64,000 bases of DNA, taken from assembly GCF_034702125.1 (NCBI RefSeq), contig NC_085878.1, forward strand, positions 17,123,557-17,187,556, written 5' to 3'. The notes below the pieces were generated by a model. The model saw only the letters and a list, made by a program, of their open reading frames with translations. It was not told where the DNA came from and did no database searches. The position numbers and the translations under genes were made by a program. How positions within the stretch are numbered: position 1 is the stretch's first letter; every line of letters begins with the position of its first letter. This document shows positions 39,541 to 56,323 of the stretch, in pieces. The stretch comes from Engraulis encrasicolus (lineage: Eukaryota; Chordata; Actinopteri; Clupeiformes; Engraulidae).

Positions 39541-41930
39541 AAAAAGAGATCAGATCCTGACACAAAAGCGGATGCAGTGCAGAGGGGATCCCTGGCCCAT
39601 GCCTGTTGGCTCTTTGGCTCTGGGTGACACAAAGGGATTTAGTCTGCCCCAGATCCTGCGCCAGGCTTTTCATGCGGTGTGATGTCACGCGCTGCCATCC
39701 CACCACGGACAAAAGAGAGCGCTGACTCAGCGGCCCACTAAGGCCCACACCACTGGAGACCACAAAGGTCTGGAAAGCAGAGACCTGCCAGAGATCTCTG
39801 GGGTTGGCTCTCCTTCAGCACCAGGTGTGGCCAGCGCACCGCTGCCTATGATGTAAAGAGCTGCACCAGGATAGCAAAAGAAGAGAGACGGTGAGAGAAA
39901 AAATAACACATGCTTGGACACACACCCATACTTGGACACACACCCATGCTTGAACGTGTGTGCTGCACTCGCATGCATACACATTAAGCACACCGATATA
40001 TTTGCACATATAGTATACACTTGCACCAGCTGCATTGCGTACAGTCCAAGCTTTTTTTCCCCCCTCTCCTCATGATTGCGAGCTTTCACGTCCAGATGAA
40101 AACTGGGCTAATTTCACAAGCTTCATTACAGTCCTTCGCTCATTTACAAGGGCTGAGCTGTTGAAAGAAGCTGTCCCTTGCCAAAGTTAACACATGATCT
40201 TAATGTTCCAGCCCATTGCAAAGTAGCCAATTACTTTTAGCAATGTTTGGATAGAGGACACAGGACCGATTCAGCGCTAGTGTAAGATCATATTGCTTGG
40301 CTCCGAGATGTGATAAATGCGAGATAAATAGCTGCTCTGGGAAAGCTGTGATCTTAGGTAATGATATGTTTATGAGCTGTAAATAAAGAAGGGAGATAAT
40401 TACAGCTTTGATTCCATCTTCAATATAAATCTATAGCACCCAACAGTAGGGGCCACTGTCTGCCATGGTGTTAGATCATGCAGTTGCAGATGTGCCTCTG
40501 GCCAGAAAAAAAGAAATGAAATAAGAAGCTTGAATTGCATACATTTACCTCAGGTTGGTAGTTGCTAAAATTCTCACTTTTATACAGTAACTACATTTAA
40601 AAACAAAATCTTCAACTACACCTAGAGTAGAAAGTATTGAGCAGAGAGACTATACGAAATAACAGGCTATATTTTGTTTTTATGGGTTGGTATATTCTAC
40701 ATCAATGCAGACTGTTGACATATGTATCTAGTAGTTTATTGTGTGTTTGTGAGCAGCCTTCTGTGATCAAGGCTCACCCAGGCGTGCTGAGATTCCACAA
40801 GGTCACTGTGGTTTAGAGACTGATGAATGGGATGGCTCTGGGAATGTCCAGTCCTGGTTTTGGACCAGGAAGCATCTCTTCGCCCACGTCCCATTCTCAA
40901 GTCCCAATTCCAAAAAACAATGACTTCACCAGTGAGGCGCAGAAATAAATTATTAAAACGAAATACCGTCTGCCCCCACGACCGTCCCCTATAACCAGGA
41001 TCGCGGATGATATGTCGGCCTGTAATCGGTACAAATGACTGGGCTCCTTGGCTTTTTTTTTTCAGTACGGCTTGCTACACAGCTTTTATTGAGGTGGTGA
41101 TAAACCAGGAAATTTATTTTGGAGTGTAAATAAATCAAATCTCGTGCTCATGGGAGTCCGAGTCCTGACAGTTATACCAAAACGGACAAAAAAAATGGAA
41201 AATAAATAAAAAATCCTCCTCCTACTCCTCCACAAACCGATGAATGATGGAATGTGGAAACCCCCAGAGGAGGGGAAGCCCTGCCTGCCCAGTCCACCCA
41301 CCCCAACACCAACACCAGACCAACCCAAACCCCCGTCTGCTGCGCCCAACGCAGCCAGAGTCAATAGCCCTTGCAGAAGGGCTGGACAAACTTGCTCTCT
41401 GGACATATGGCTCTCAAAGCTATCACAGTGCACAGCGGGAAGACGCAGCACAACTTGGTGCAGCCTGCTTTTGTTTCTCTGGTGGAACAAATTAGTGTTG
41501 GTGTTTTTTGGGTATATACAGAGAGAGACAGACTCCAGCCGCCCCCAGGGGCTTGTCCTCCCTTCCAACGATAATTGCGGCTGCATGTTTTTCAATTTCT
41601 TTTTGATGGTAATGCTGAATGTCATTTGTGTGGTGACCAAAGCATATGACTGTACATTTCAGAATCTATACTCAAAACTGTGTGCTTGATTCCAATTGCC
41701 TGACTTCAACACAACTATACATATAAAAGTATAAACGTTTCACAACTATACATGAAATAGTCATTGTTTGTTTTCTACTCAGTCTCCAAAGCAACCAAAA
41801 CATTAAAAACATTAGCTATATGGTGAGAGTTATGACCATCACTGAGAACCATATCATTGTGGGCTCTCCAACCAATGTAAATTTGACGATAGGTGCTTTC
41901 AAAAAGCATGTTACATTCTTCTGCTCCAGT
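39541..41930. other. unique DNA, candidate conserved element at 40080-40500
   Basis: No repeat dominates this interval and no exon is recognised. Positions 40080-40500 are single-copy and AT-rich, with clustered homeodomain, forkhead-like (gctgtaaataaag) and TCF/LEF-like (agctttgatt) words. Confidence 0.4.
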
Positions 41931-42067
<137 letters not shown>

Positions 42068-43148
42068 TTTTGGCCAGCGTAGGCAAGGTCATTTCAGTTC
42101 CTCGTCCTCTTCGTCTTCCTCCTTGTGCTGACCCAGGAGCCCCATCCTCAGCACCCACCAACCAGAGCCGCCCTGCTAGGCTCTCCCCCCATTAATTATC
42201 TTCTTATGGAAATGGAAGTATTTTTGCCTCTCCACCCCTGTTCCTAATTATTTCTGTTATTCCAATATCACACTGGCTTTGATGTCTCAAATCCCTTATT
42301 TAAATTGTGTTAGGCTCCGTGGCTCCTGCTTCCTGCGAGAGTTGCCTATGTAAAATATGGCGTATGGAGCGAATGAGTAATACGGGTCTGTTGGGAGCTG
42401 AGAATTCCTATAGTGTTCCTAAGTGTGGTTGTAATTGAGGCTTTGTGGAACGGATGTAATGCAGGAATATTTGTAATTTTGAATACTGCTTTCTCTCTGA
42501 GGTGAGCTCGGAATCCGTTGGTATGACACATTTTCCCAGGGAGGGAAAAGCGAAGGCGGCATAGCAGCCTTCCAGCAATTTTTTCGTATTTACTTTTCCC
42601 TCGTCTTTGATCAAATTTCAGCAATTGAGGTGAATTACTCCACCATTGTATAACTTCTTTAAGGATTTCTACCTTTGGACGTACCGTGTACCACTTACTA
42701 TATATACTTCACGCTAGTATCACGCTGACATACGGTATCGAGTACGCCCAAGTTGTTCTGTTTGTTAATATATTTCTTTTATGTGGTTGGTTCATCCATG
42801 CAACCATGACTGCCAGTACATCCATCATCACCGTGCGAAGTAAAATGCTCTTAATGAAATTAGAGAAGATTCATACACTCGAGCGCCATATGGCCAGGTC
42901 TGTATTTGAAAGGGGGGGGTTGAAAACGAAAACCTTCAGCAGCAGAGACAAATGTTTCGCTGTCCACTAATTAATCACATTCTCTTTGGATGTGTTTTCT
43001 GTTGATTGGATGTATTCTCCTCTGCGAGTGAAGTGAATGCGAGACGCATGATCTCCCCTGGTCCTTGATACCGCGCGGCACCCGCGCTTTCCTAATTTAA
43101 TCCATCAGTCAGTCAGTTGCTCTGGTGCGTTGGTTCATCCACTACCAA
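42068..43148. other. unique non-coding DNA
   Basis: No gene is recognised. Positions 42290-42640 are single-copy with ctttgtgg, gtaattgagg and atcaaattt words and could be conserved regulatory DNA. Confidence 0.4.
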
Positions 43149-43351
<203 letters not shown>

Positions 43352-43483
43352 CATACATATAAAAATATATAAAATTAAAGTTCTCGGGAGAGTTATGGCT
43401 GTGTGTATTACACAGTATCCAAGCTGTCCTGGCACATCGGCAGGGCCCAACTTTAAAAGATTACGCCGTGTAAAACCATCATC

Positions 43484-43640
43484 ATGTATTTTCATAAAGA
43501 TGAGCTATGGCCGGCTCTCCGCTCGCCGCCACACTCCTTTATTAATGGCTGGCTGTCAGTAGCGAGATGCTCTGCATATTTGCATATTAAACAGGCGAGA
43601 GGGGAAATGCCTGTTTTATTATGGCCGGACATAAATCAGT
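43484..43640. promoter_or_regulatory. candidate enhancer with POU/octamer site
   Basis: Single-copy sequence contains gcatatttgcatattaa (43574-43590), which holds overlapping octamer and POU words. Nearby are ctttattaatgg and tttattatggcc (HOX/CDX-like) and cataaatcagttt. Regulatory function is inferred from motif clustering only. Confidence 0.3.
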
Positions 43641-45830
43641 TTAAAGCATCCTTTTCCTCCTCCTCCCTCTCCAGCACCTCCTCATCGTCCTCCTCTTCTC
43701 TTCTCCTCTCCTCCCCCCGGCCTTCCTCCCTCCGTCTTGGCTGTAGTTATTCAAACGGATCATCCACACAGTCCCAGTGGCACGGGCCAATCCCCTGCAG
43801 GAGTGGGAGGAGCATTGAGAGTGACATCGGGGTCCCTCAGAGAATGTACCCTTTTTTCAATTACCACTGTCGTGGCCAATATTTCTTCATGCCTGCCACC
43901 GCCGCCACTACCCTACTCCTCCTCCTCCTCCCTCCTCCAAGCTCTCCCCTAATCTATTTTTACTTAGCCATCATGAAACGGCAAATAAAGGAATAAGTGA
44001 ACAAATAAAAATCTACATCTTGAGTCATGAAAGCATGGGACACAAGCACAATTAGGCGGGTTTTGAATTTCAATCATGGCTGATTGTTAGACCCAGCCTG
44101 TGTTTTGTGTCATTTTGTGCACTTAAGGAAAGCCCTGTTGCCCATATTTGTTGTCGTTGTCAAACTCCTTGCTGGCCCTCTTTTACCAGAGTGATGTGTT
44201 GCGGGGTTGCTGGAAGCAGAAAGAAAGAAAGAAAAAAACAAAAAACGAGATGGTTCTCAACATTTATCTCTCAGCAGCTGCAAGTAAATCCTGGTTTGAG
44301 ATCGGCCATTTTGGACATGTAGAGCTCTCATTAGGCATTTTGTCTGCAGGCCAGTGCTGTTTCCAAAAATGTAAGTAAACAGAGGAATGTGCCAGAACTA
44401 TTAGTCCAAAGACTGGCTTTCATTATCACTGAGACATCTCCAAATCAGTGCTCTGGCCGCATCATGTTCACCAAAGCTCTCTCAAATCCTCTGCTGGAGG
44501 AGGAGAAAGCCTTAGAGCTTCTCTGCACCAGTACATTTGTGGAAACCGAAAGAAAAAAAAGAGAAAGAGGCATATTTTTGTGGATATCACTTTCTTAGTA
44601 TTGTTATATTTATTTGTATTGACGTGAATATAAGCGGATGATGAACTGCAGTAGTTTTCAGCAACCAGGAATGGCAACATTGACCAGCACTTCAGCGCAC
44701 ATTCCCTCCCTCCTACCCTCTCTCCCTCTCTCGCTCTCCCTCTCACTCTTTCTCCTCTACGTCTCGACGGTGCAGGCTGTTTCTGACAGGTCAGGGGCGT
44801 AAATGATGAGGTCCAGCCTCGCGCAACCCCAGCCTGTCACAGCCGCTCAGCCCTGCGAGCAGAGGTCCGGCCCCCGCGAGCCCGGGGCAGAAACACTACC
44901 CAGGGCCTTTCCAACGTGTCCGGCATCCATCATCATCTCGTGCCCAGATGTGTTACGGGGTGTCAGGAAGAGTGATCTGCTCACGGTCCGGCTGGGCTGG
45001 GGAGAGGAACGAAAGGGGCTGGGACGGGGCTGCTTGTGGGGGAACATGGAAGGGGAAGGGGGAAGGCATCCAGCGGTCACCGCAAAGTCTGATGGAGGGG
45101 GCCGGATTCATGAAAACACCTGCTCCGTTCTTTCAGTGCACTCTGACACCACCTCACCAGTGTGCTTGTTCACCACTGTTCTACCCATACAACAGTATTC
45201 CTCACTGTGTTTTTCTCTCAAAGTAAATGTGGCTAGTGATTACATTACAGTTGCAATTAGTTGTTCGTAATAAAATGGCTTTTGTGACCTTACACTCATA
45301 CAAAGCTACATGTACAGTACATCAGTTATCGTTCAAATGTTTGGATGTATAATTTGGTGAAAAGTGCATGGGTGCTGAATTTCACACTAAATTGGATGTA
45401 ATACAATAAGAATTTACATATGAAAACCTAAAGTTATGCATGGATTGATACATCTGGAATTTTGTGGGCATACGTACTGTATGTTTGCAGGCAAAAGTTC
45501 AGTTTGAAATCCATTCAAGTCTTATATGAAGCCCCTGTGCACCACCTCTGGATATGCGCAACAAGACATTCTTTGAAACACTTTGAGTGTTACCATTGTT
45601 TGAGGCATCCGTGGGCCTTTAGAAATGCAGACATAGAAATTGCCCTACCAACCCCTTTCTTCAGTTGTACCTCCACTCCAACAGACCTCCAGCAGACGCT
45701 TAAGCGCTGCAGTGATCTGACACGATAGCAGACTAGCATGAATTAATAATACCCCGCTGAATTTGTACTGTGTAGTCTTGTCTGTGGAGGGTTACGTACA
45801 TACGAGGAGAGAGGGATAGAGGGAGAAAGT

Positions 45831-45861
<31 letters not shown>

Positions 45862-46995
45862 CAGATGAAAGAGGAATGAAGTGGTATTAATCTGGACTGC
45901 CAGCCACTTTCATTTGCAGTTGGTTCCGCTCTGGGGAGAGAGCTACTCGCAGGATTTATCCATTTCATACCGGAGAATTCGCCATGTCAAAATACAGCTC
46001 TGAAGAGAATGGGATGCTGGGGTTTTTGTCTGTTGCCTTAGTGCACAGCTGTGTGCGCCTCTCTCTTGGAGTGTGTGCATATGAGAGCGAGACAGACTAC
46101 AGAATGGATTTCTGTGTTAGTGTGAGAGAGAAAGTGTGTGTCTGTGTGTCTGTGTGTGTGTGCGCACATGCATGCATGCATGCATCTGCGTCTGTGTAAT
46201 GATGAGTGGCGCATGCAGATAGTGTGGAGAAAGAACAGGTACGGTGACAAGAGACCTAACCGAAGAGGACAGATGTGTGTGTCTCGAGGCAGGATGTATT
46301 CAATTTCATAGAGCAGGCATTGCACGGGACATACATTTATAAGGCTATGCGTGGGGCACCATTCACTTCTAAACATTGCTTTGAAGATCCGTTAGGGGTT
46401 TTTGCATTTCCTTTGTGTGTGTGTGAGGCAAATTCAAGCTAATGTTCATCCGTCTTTGCTAACTTTCTCAACACATCTGTCTTCAACTACAGTGCCATGT
46501 GTCTTACTCAATGATGGATCTTCCTTTCCTTTTTCTTCGTCTTTGCAACTTTGAATGTTTAAATGTAGTTTAGCGATATCATTCATCTATGACTAATCTT
46601 CCTGTGCTATACAATGTTATAAATTGGAGCTGTTGTTATCCTGTATGCGTGTATACAACAACCCTCCAGCTTCTCTGTACTTACCTCTGCTCACATATGG
46701 GTGACATATCTGCGGATCAGTAAGGTAAACATGCACAGATTTATTGGCACTGTGACTGCTTCAGATGAGCGTCTGCTCTCGCTCTGCTCCACTCCGCTCC
46801 GCTCCACTCTGCTCTGCCGTTTGGTGTTGTTGTAATGTTCTCTTCCTGGCCTCGCTCCAGACATCTGCACTCTAACCTCCATTCACACACAGAGCAGCAG
46901 GGAAAAAAGAGAAAGCAGTCAGGGAAAGAGGCATCCCTTCTGTGAAAAAAGAGAGATAGCAGAGACTAGTAAGAGAAACGCAGGGGGAGACGGAG
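43641..46995. other. unique DNA with minor simple repeats
   Basis: TCC-rich at 43655-43730; (GAAA)n near 44218-44250; GA run at 45804-45860; TG then (ATGC)n at 46133-46187; GCTCC-type run at 46773-46818. No exon is recognised, and long open frames such as 44803-45270 show no domain. Confidence 0.4.
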
Positions 46996-46999
46996 AGAG

Positions 47000-47031
<32 letters not shown>
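46996..47031. repeat. (GA)n microsatellite
   Basis: A GA array of roughly eighteen units. Confidence 0.93.
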
Positions 47032-47035
<4 letters not shown>

Positions 47036-47226
47036 GTTGCTAGAGCAAGAGAAAGCAGAAGAGAGGGAGAGAGCATAAAGCAGCATCGCTGTCTTACACA
47101 TATCTTTAGCCCTGATAATTACTCTGGCATGTTTTGATGTAGTTGTAATACTAAACGCTGAAGGGCAGCTTCTCGCAAAACACTTTTCGCTTCGTTCTTT
47201 CTATCTCTATTTTTCTGTGTACCACT

Positions 47227-48225
<999 letters not shown>

Positions 48226-48253
48226 GTGGTGGTGGTGGTGGTGGTGGTGGTGG
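48226..48253. repeat. (GGT)n microsatellite
   Basis: About nine GGT units, with degenerate GGT/GGGGT sequence continuing to 48300. Confidence 0.92.
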
Positions 48254-48936
48254 GAGAGGTGGTTATGGTGGGGGGTTGACTGGTGGTGATGGTGGGGTGT
48301 TGCATTTCTTCAGGTGCTGCTGGACCCTGCATTCACATCTTTGCCGTGTCAAGAACATGTGAATAATTCAGGGCAAAGGCTGCTTTGTCCCATAAAACGT
48401 GTTTTCGTGACACAGAGTTGTACTCACCAGGGCCTTGGGAGCAACCCCCGTTACCACATCATCCGGAGCCTTTTTGTTTTTGCAAGTTATACCGGCCATT
48501 TCAAAATGACCCGCGTACCATTGTGACTGTATTTTCCTTATTTTTGTGCTTTACGGTTCCATTGTCTTCCGTACATATACATGCTCTATATCACCCCCTG
48601 GACCATAAATTCATCCTCAGTCCTCTAACGATGTTCATCAATAAAATCACTATTTACAGGGTGCTGAGTGTTACAGGTAAAAAAAAATGCTGACGTGCAA
48701 GCGAGACGTGCTAGCAAGCTCGTGAATGTTCCTTTTTGTAACCACGTGTGCATCAGCAGGTTCTAACCAGAGCAACCGGCTCTTTACATAATGCCATAAA
48801 TGTTTCAGTGGAACTAAACTGCCGTGTCAGTGCACTTATCCAGACAACGGTATACTCAAGGCCCCTGCCTCAGTCTCGGGGCCAAAAAACCTAATGCACT
48901 CATGATCACAGAAGGGGACAGTTCAGCAAGCTGGAC

Positions 48937-49001
48937 TCTTCTTCTTCTTCTTCTTCTTCTTCTTCTTCTTCAACTTCTTCTTCTTCTTCTTCTTCTTCTT
49001 C
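48937..49001. repeat. (TTC)n trinucleotide array
   Basis: About 21 TTC (GAA on the other strand) units with one AAC interruption near 48971. Homopurine-homopyrimidine with mirror symmetry. The Lys-rich and Leu-rich frames are repeat artefacts. Confidence 0.96.
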
Positions 49002-50681
49002 ATTGTCGTTCTTTCTTTGGTTTTGTGTTCTATTTCGCCTCTACTCCTTTTTCTCGTTTTTTGTTCTCCCATTCTTTGTGTTGTAAATGAAAAGCTGTGA
49101 CTGGAATCCATTTTTGGCTTCGCCTAAATGTCACACTCACATATTCTTCTTCTCTTCTGATGTGTAAGAGAGAGGTGAATAGATTTTTTATATTGTTTCA
49201 AAATCTCTGAAGAATCGGTCGATTATTTATCTTCTTCCTTATAAAGTCTTTATCTTTAATGGGTGATGCCAGGAAGAAAATATAGACAAATTGCCAAAGT
49301 AATTAATTTGCCTGCCTGTACCCTTCAACATCACTGGGAGTGCCTCAGTCCCAAGCCGAGCAGTATTTTGGGCTGCCGCCATGCGATTCCAAATTGGCCC
49401 GAGGGTGAAAATAGCACACGGTTGAATGTCATTACTAAGTTCACATCATTACTCACTGTAGTATTGTCTGGCGTGTGAGAAGTGCCAAAGCCCTGATAAG
49501 AACTACTCCCTTGGGCGTTTGCTAACCCATTTTGGCCTGCTGTTATCAATAGGAATTTTGTGTCCATCTTGAAAAAGTGTACGATATCATTGTTCAGTCA
49601 ATTGTGTATAATTTAATTCACCAGCTTAATAGAAATACTGTGCAATTGATATTGCTTTGAGTTGTGTAAATATTTGCTGTGAGCATGTTTTAGCTTTTTT
49701 GTTTACCACATTTTTAGCTAAGTGGGGAAAGGTGATTCTAGGGGTTTTATGAAGTACTGGAAATTATGCAGTCATCTGGCCCAGTATTGTTCTTAAAAGA
49801 ATTGATGACCCTCCCTTAACCCTCATGACCAGTCCTTATCATAGGGCCCCAGACAATAGTTTTTCCAGATAGGACTATATTTCATTGAGGTTAAGAAATT
49901 TGTAGATAATGTTATTTCAAGTTTCCTCCAGGGACACAATGTAACCATGTGGCAATCAACAGACATTATGCAGGTAATTTTTCAAATTGTACTAAATTGC
50001 TGGATATTCTGTCGCACAATACCTTCAGAAGCCTATCAGTATTGCACATTACTCATACCTAAGCCGTAGTTTCGAAAGGACTCCGCAATGCTGCAGTTTA
50101 TGCTAAGGGACAGTTTTATTAGAAGTAAATGAATATTACATGAGGTGGAATTAATTCTCAACAGGCAAAGCTACTAATATTCTATCTCGGGTGTACGGCA
50201 TAATGCGCTTGCCTTAGGTCTATTGTTGGCTATTTCTCTGCAGTGTGCCTTGGGACTGTTTTAGCACGGGCCGATTATAATGCTTCAAACTGCCTCAATC
50301 ATTATACTCTCCTCTCCCCGTGATCTTGGCATCCTTGTAAACTTTTTGCATTCATCCGGAACGTTATTTTATAAGTGGAATCCTTCGTTATTTTTACGTC
50401 CCTATAGATATCATCGTTCTGTCTTCGGTGTGTTCAGGCCATTTAATGTTTTAATGTGCAAACAAGAACATGTCCTTTATCTTGTGCATAGCATGCATAC
50501 GATAATATCATACCAACCTCACTAATTTCCCATACTGTAGTGTGTGAGTGTAAGGTATGTTTATGTTGCTGTGCCATCTCAACATGGGTCATCTCCTTGG
50601 CACACAGTAGAACATTCAGTGTTAATTCAGCACTTGGAGAGTACTCTGGGACCAGATACTCTTTAGAATACTTTAATGACT
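49002..50681. other. unique AT-rich non-coding DNA
   Basis: No repeat or gene is recognised. Positions 49285-49500 are single-copy with balanced composition. Confidence 0.4.
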
Positions 50682-50689
50682 CTCTAAGT

Positions 50690-50928
50690 CAGTGGTTCTC
50701 AACCTTTTTTTGTACAAATGCCCCCTGGACCTCATCCTAGGCCTCCCAACGCCCCCTTGACGACATCATAACCCTACCAACGCCCCCCTTAGTATTAAAA
50801 AATAAAATGGACTAATGCCACCAATGACAACTAAGCTCGACCCTCTCTCATCTATATCCTTCTCAATGCCCCCCTAAGGCTCCCCAACGCCCCCTGGGGG
50901 GCTGTACCGCCCCTATTGAGAAACACTA
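50690..50928. mobile_element. hAT-type MITE, 239 bp
   Basis: The start cagtggttctcaa pairs with the end ttgagaaacacta (11 of 13 positions). A perfect 8 bp duplication, CTCTAAGT, flanks it (50682-50689 and 50929-50936). The duplication has the central TA seen with Buster-branch hAT elements, and the CAGTGGTTCTCAA terminus is shared with Charlie/MER5-type elements. The interior is rich in aacgccccc words. No coding region. Confidence 0.92.
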
Positions 50929-51270
50929 CTCTAAGTGTTGAATTAGCACTGCTGAATGTACTGTGCAGCTTTGTCCCGTTCTGACATCTGGAGTGAAGTC
51001 ATAGTAGATATGAGAGGAGGGCTCCTTATACTGTATATCCCCCCCTCACACCCCCATTCCCACTACCCTACCCCACCCTCTTGGACAGAAAGCGTGAAAT
51101 GTTCAGCCAGATTTGCACAGTGCTCCTGGTCCCGTTCCCCCTGTGTCAATGCTCACTTTACGAGCCTGGCTCCCATTTCAAAACCTTACCACAGCTCTCA
51201 ACTCTGTGATAGAAGCAACCTGCATGTTCCCTCTTTAAGTGCCACCGTTAATCCGAAGCCTTACTGCTGC

Positions 51271-51416
<146 letters not shown>

Positions 51417-51420
51417 CTTT

Positions 51421-51448
51421 CGGTCTGTCTGTCTGTCTGTCTGTCTGC
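51421..51448. repeat. (CTGT)n microsatellite
   Basis: Six CTGT units between two GT arrays. Confidence 0.94.
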
Positions 51449-51471
51449 CAGTGTGAGTGTGTAAGAGGGAG

Positions 51472-51473
<2 letters not shown>

Positions 51474-51551
<78 letters not shown>

Positions 51552-51561
51552 GCGTGTGTGT
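51474..51561. repeat. (GT)n microsatellite
   Basis: A GT array with two GCGT variants. It is directly abutted by the hAT-type element at 51562. Confidence 0.96.
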
Positions 51562-51950
51562 TAGGGGTGGTACGGTTCACAAAATTCACGGTTCGGTTCA
51601 TATCACGGTGTCAAGGTCACGGTTTTCGGTTCTCTACGGTTCTTTTTTTTTAGTTCATGATAAATGGTGCACTGGCTAATAGAATTGGACTTATCATTAG
51701 ATATCCTACATATGGTTTGTATAGGCTTATAATGTGAAAATGGTGTGATTTTAAATGTGTCATCCTCTGATTTGGTCTTATACGCTAATGTTTTAATCAG
51801 AGAGACTGGATAAGATACTCCTAGAATCTCTGTTTTACATATTTTTCTGGGCAGTACATGAATTGCGGTTTGCGATGGATTGCACGGTTCGGTTCGGTAT
51901 GTGTGTGAATTGTACAGTTTCGGTTTTCGGTGCGGTTTGTGCCATCCCTA
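51562..51950. mobile_element. hAT-type element inserted in a GT array, 389 bp
   Basis: The left end is taggggtggtac. The right end, in reverse complement, reads tagggatggcac, matching at 10 of 12 positions. Subterminal cggttcggttc-type words occur at both sides. Flanks read GTGTGTGT on each side (51554-51561 and 51951-51958), compatible with an 8 bp duplication but uninformative because the target is a GT repeat. No coding region. Confidence 0.82.
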
Positions 51951-51958
51951 GTGTGTGT

Positions 51959-52582
51959 ACTGTGTGAGCCAGTTTCTGTCAGCATACTGTATAAATGTGT
52001 GTTTGACACTCTGTGTTTTCTTTACAAGACAACAATAATCACGCACTGTAGGAAAAAAAGACAACAGAGAGTCTCCAAAGTTCCTCATTGAGAGACAGCA
52101 TGACTAATTGTGATTGTTGTTCAATTGTGACTTTCCAAATCGTTGTGCAAACACTGACAGTTGCAAGGTCATCTCCTTCGTAATATGGTACTCTGGCCAG
52201 ACTTCAATATTTCCTGAGTTTAACTATTTGCACTGTTTTGAAACCCCACTATATGCACTGATATATGCTGTATTGGTTTTACTTATACTTAGGCCTAGAT
52301 TTAAATTGAAAACATGGTAAATAATTAAAAAGAAAGAACAAATTTAAAAACAATTGTGCAAACCTATGTAGGTCAGTTTGTTAAACTCTATCTCTGAGTA
52401 CTGTATCTCTGAGTGTCTGTATGACCACCCCAGAGTCTGTGGTCATCCCATGAACTCCAAGATGTTGTAACAGACAAGACATTTCACTGTCGTGTGTGTC
52501 TGCCCAACTGACAAAACACATGAGTTCAACTATCATTGACACAGGCAAGGGATTTTAGTGAAGTGAAAGTAAAGTTAAAAGG
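51959..52582. other. unique AT-rich non-coding DNA
   Basis: No gene or repeat is recognised. Confidence 0.4.
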
Positions 52583-52591
52583 CCTACAGTG

Positions 52592-52774
52592 TGGCCGTAC
52601 CGTGGTGCTAACGGTAGGGCACTCGTCTGCTGTGCGGCTGACCCGAGTTCGATTCCAGCCCAGAACCGTTGCGGACCCTTCCCCGTCTCTCTCTCCCCAC
52701 TTGCTTCCTGTCAATGTCTTTGCTGTCCTATCAAATAAAGGCCAGAAGCCCCCATTTTTTAATTTTTAAAAAGA
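52592..52774 (+). mobile_element. tRNA-derived SINE, second copy
   Basis: Same family as the SINE at 29.2 kb: tRNA-like head with gctaacggtagggcactcgt, B box AGTTCGATTCC (52646-52656), then ccccgtctctctctccccac and cttcctgtcaa, then aataaag and an A/T-rich tail. Flanked by a 9 bp duplication, cctacagtg (52583-52591 and 52775-52783). The B box is closer to the consensus than in the other copy. Confidence 0.9.
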
Positions 52775-52783
52775 CCTACAGTG

Positions 52784-53538
52784 GGCACATACAGTACTTC
52801 TTATGTTTTTCTCAAACATATTGTTGCTATGTTCCTCTTATTTCTCTCGTCTACAGTCTCCTGGCCAGGGCTGTTACACCACTCTGAGAAGGCCATCGCT
52901 GTCCCCTGCTGCATCCATCCCCAGAGGCTGAGTCGTAAACGGTGATCGCAGCGTCCAGCTCTGTCCTACGAGACTGCAAGCGACTGTGCCAAACAAGCGG
53001 TAAGGTGCACAATGCCCGTCTTGTTTTTTTTCTTTTCCGTTTTTCTACAAGACCTTTCCCTCCTCAGATGAATTCTCGATAAATCAATGTTGTGTCCAAC
53101 ATGAAAAGCCTGGCGCAAAATCAAAGTCAATCACAACCATATGGATTATGTAGCCGAGCAATTAATGGCCTCTACTTGTTGGCGATTTTCCGCAATGAAA
53201 AAGTCTCCTAAAACTGTTCAGTGGGCCAGCATCTGCCGCAGATTTAAAGTGCCATTCTGGTAATCTGCACATTAACGTAAACGTTCCCGAAAGAAACCTG
53301 AAAATTACAACCAGACGAGCGGTGCCCTGCGCAGCAAGCGAGCAGAATGATTTATGACACCAGGGGATGTACTGTGAACTGGGACTGTAAGTATCCAAGA
53401 AAACTTTTCAACACACGGGTCAATTGCTTGCAGGCTGAATGACAGCGGAATAGCGAGGCTGTTAATTTCCTTAGCAGATCCAGATGTTCGAGTGTGATGG
53501 GGGGGAGTGATCCAGTTACATTTGCAGAGACCTGCTGT
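52784..53538. other. unique DNA with a possible non-coding exon
   Basis: A polypyrimidine tract and AG (ending 52856) followed by a gtaagg donor (53000) delimit a 143 bp segment. All three frames contain a stop, so it is not an internal coding exon. No gene is recognised. Confidence 0.3.
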
Positions 53539-56153
<2,615 letters not shown>

Positions 56154-56248
56154 ATATGGTTTACACATAGGTAAATATATGGCTTATATACATTATATAC
56201 TGTAACCAAACACATCTTACACTCACACTCACACTCAGACATACACAC

Positions 56249-56264
56249 ACACTCTCTCTGTCTC

Positions 56265-56320
<56 letters not shown>
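56249..56320. repeat. (CT)n microsatellite
   Basis: A CT array with CTGT interruptions on the left. Confidence 0.95.

Positions 56321-56323
<3 letters not shown>

Noticed and set aside
41240..41689. 149-codon plus-strand frame with Pro/Thr repeats
   Set aside because: The Pro/Thr start comes from a CCA-rich stretch; the rest has no recognisable family pattern.
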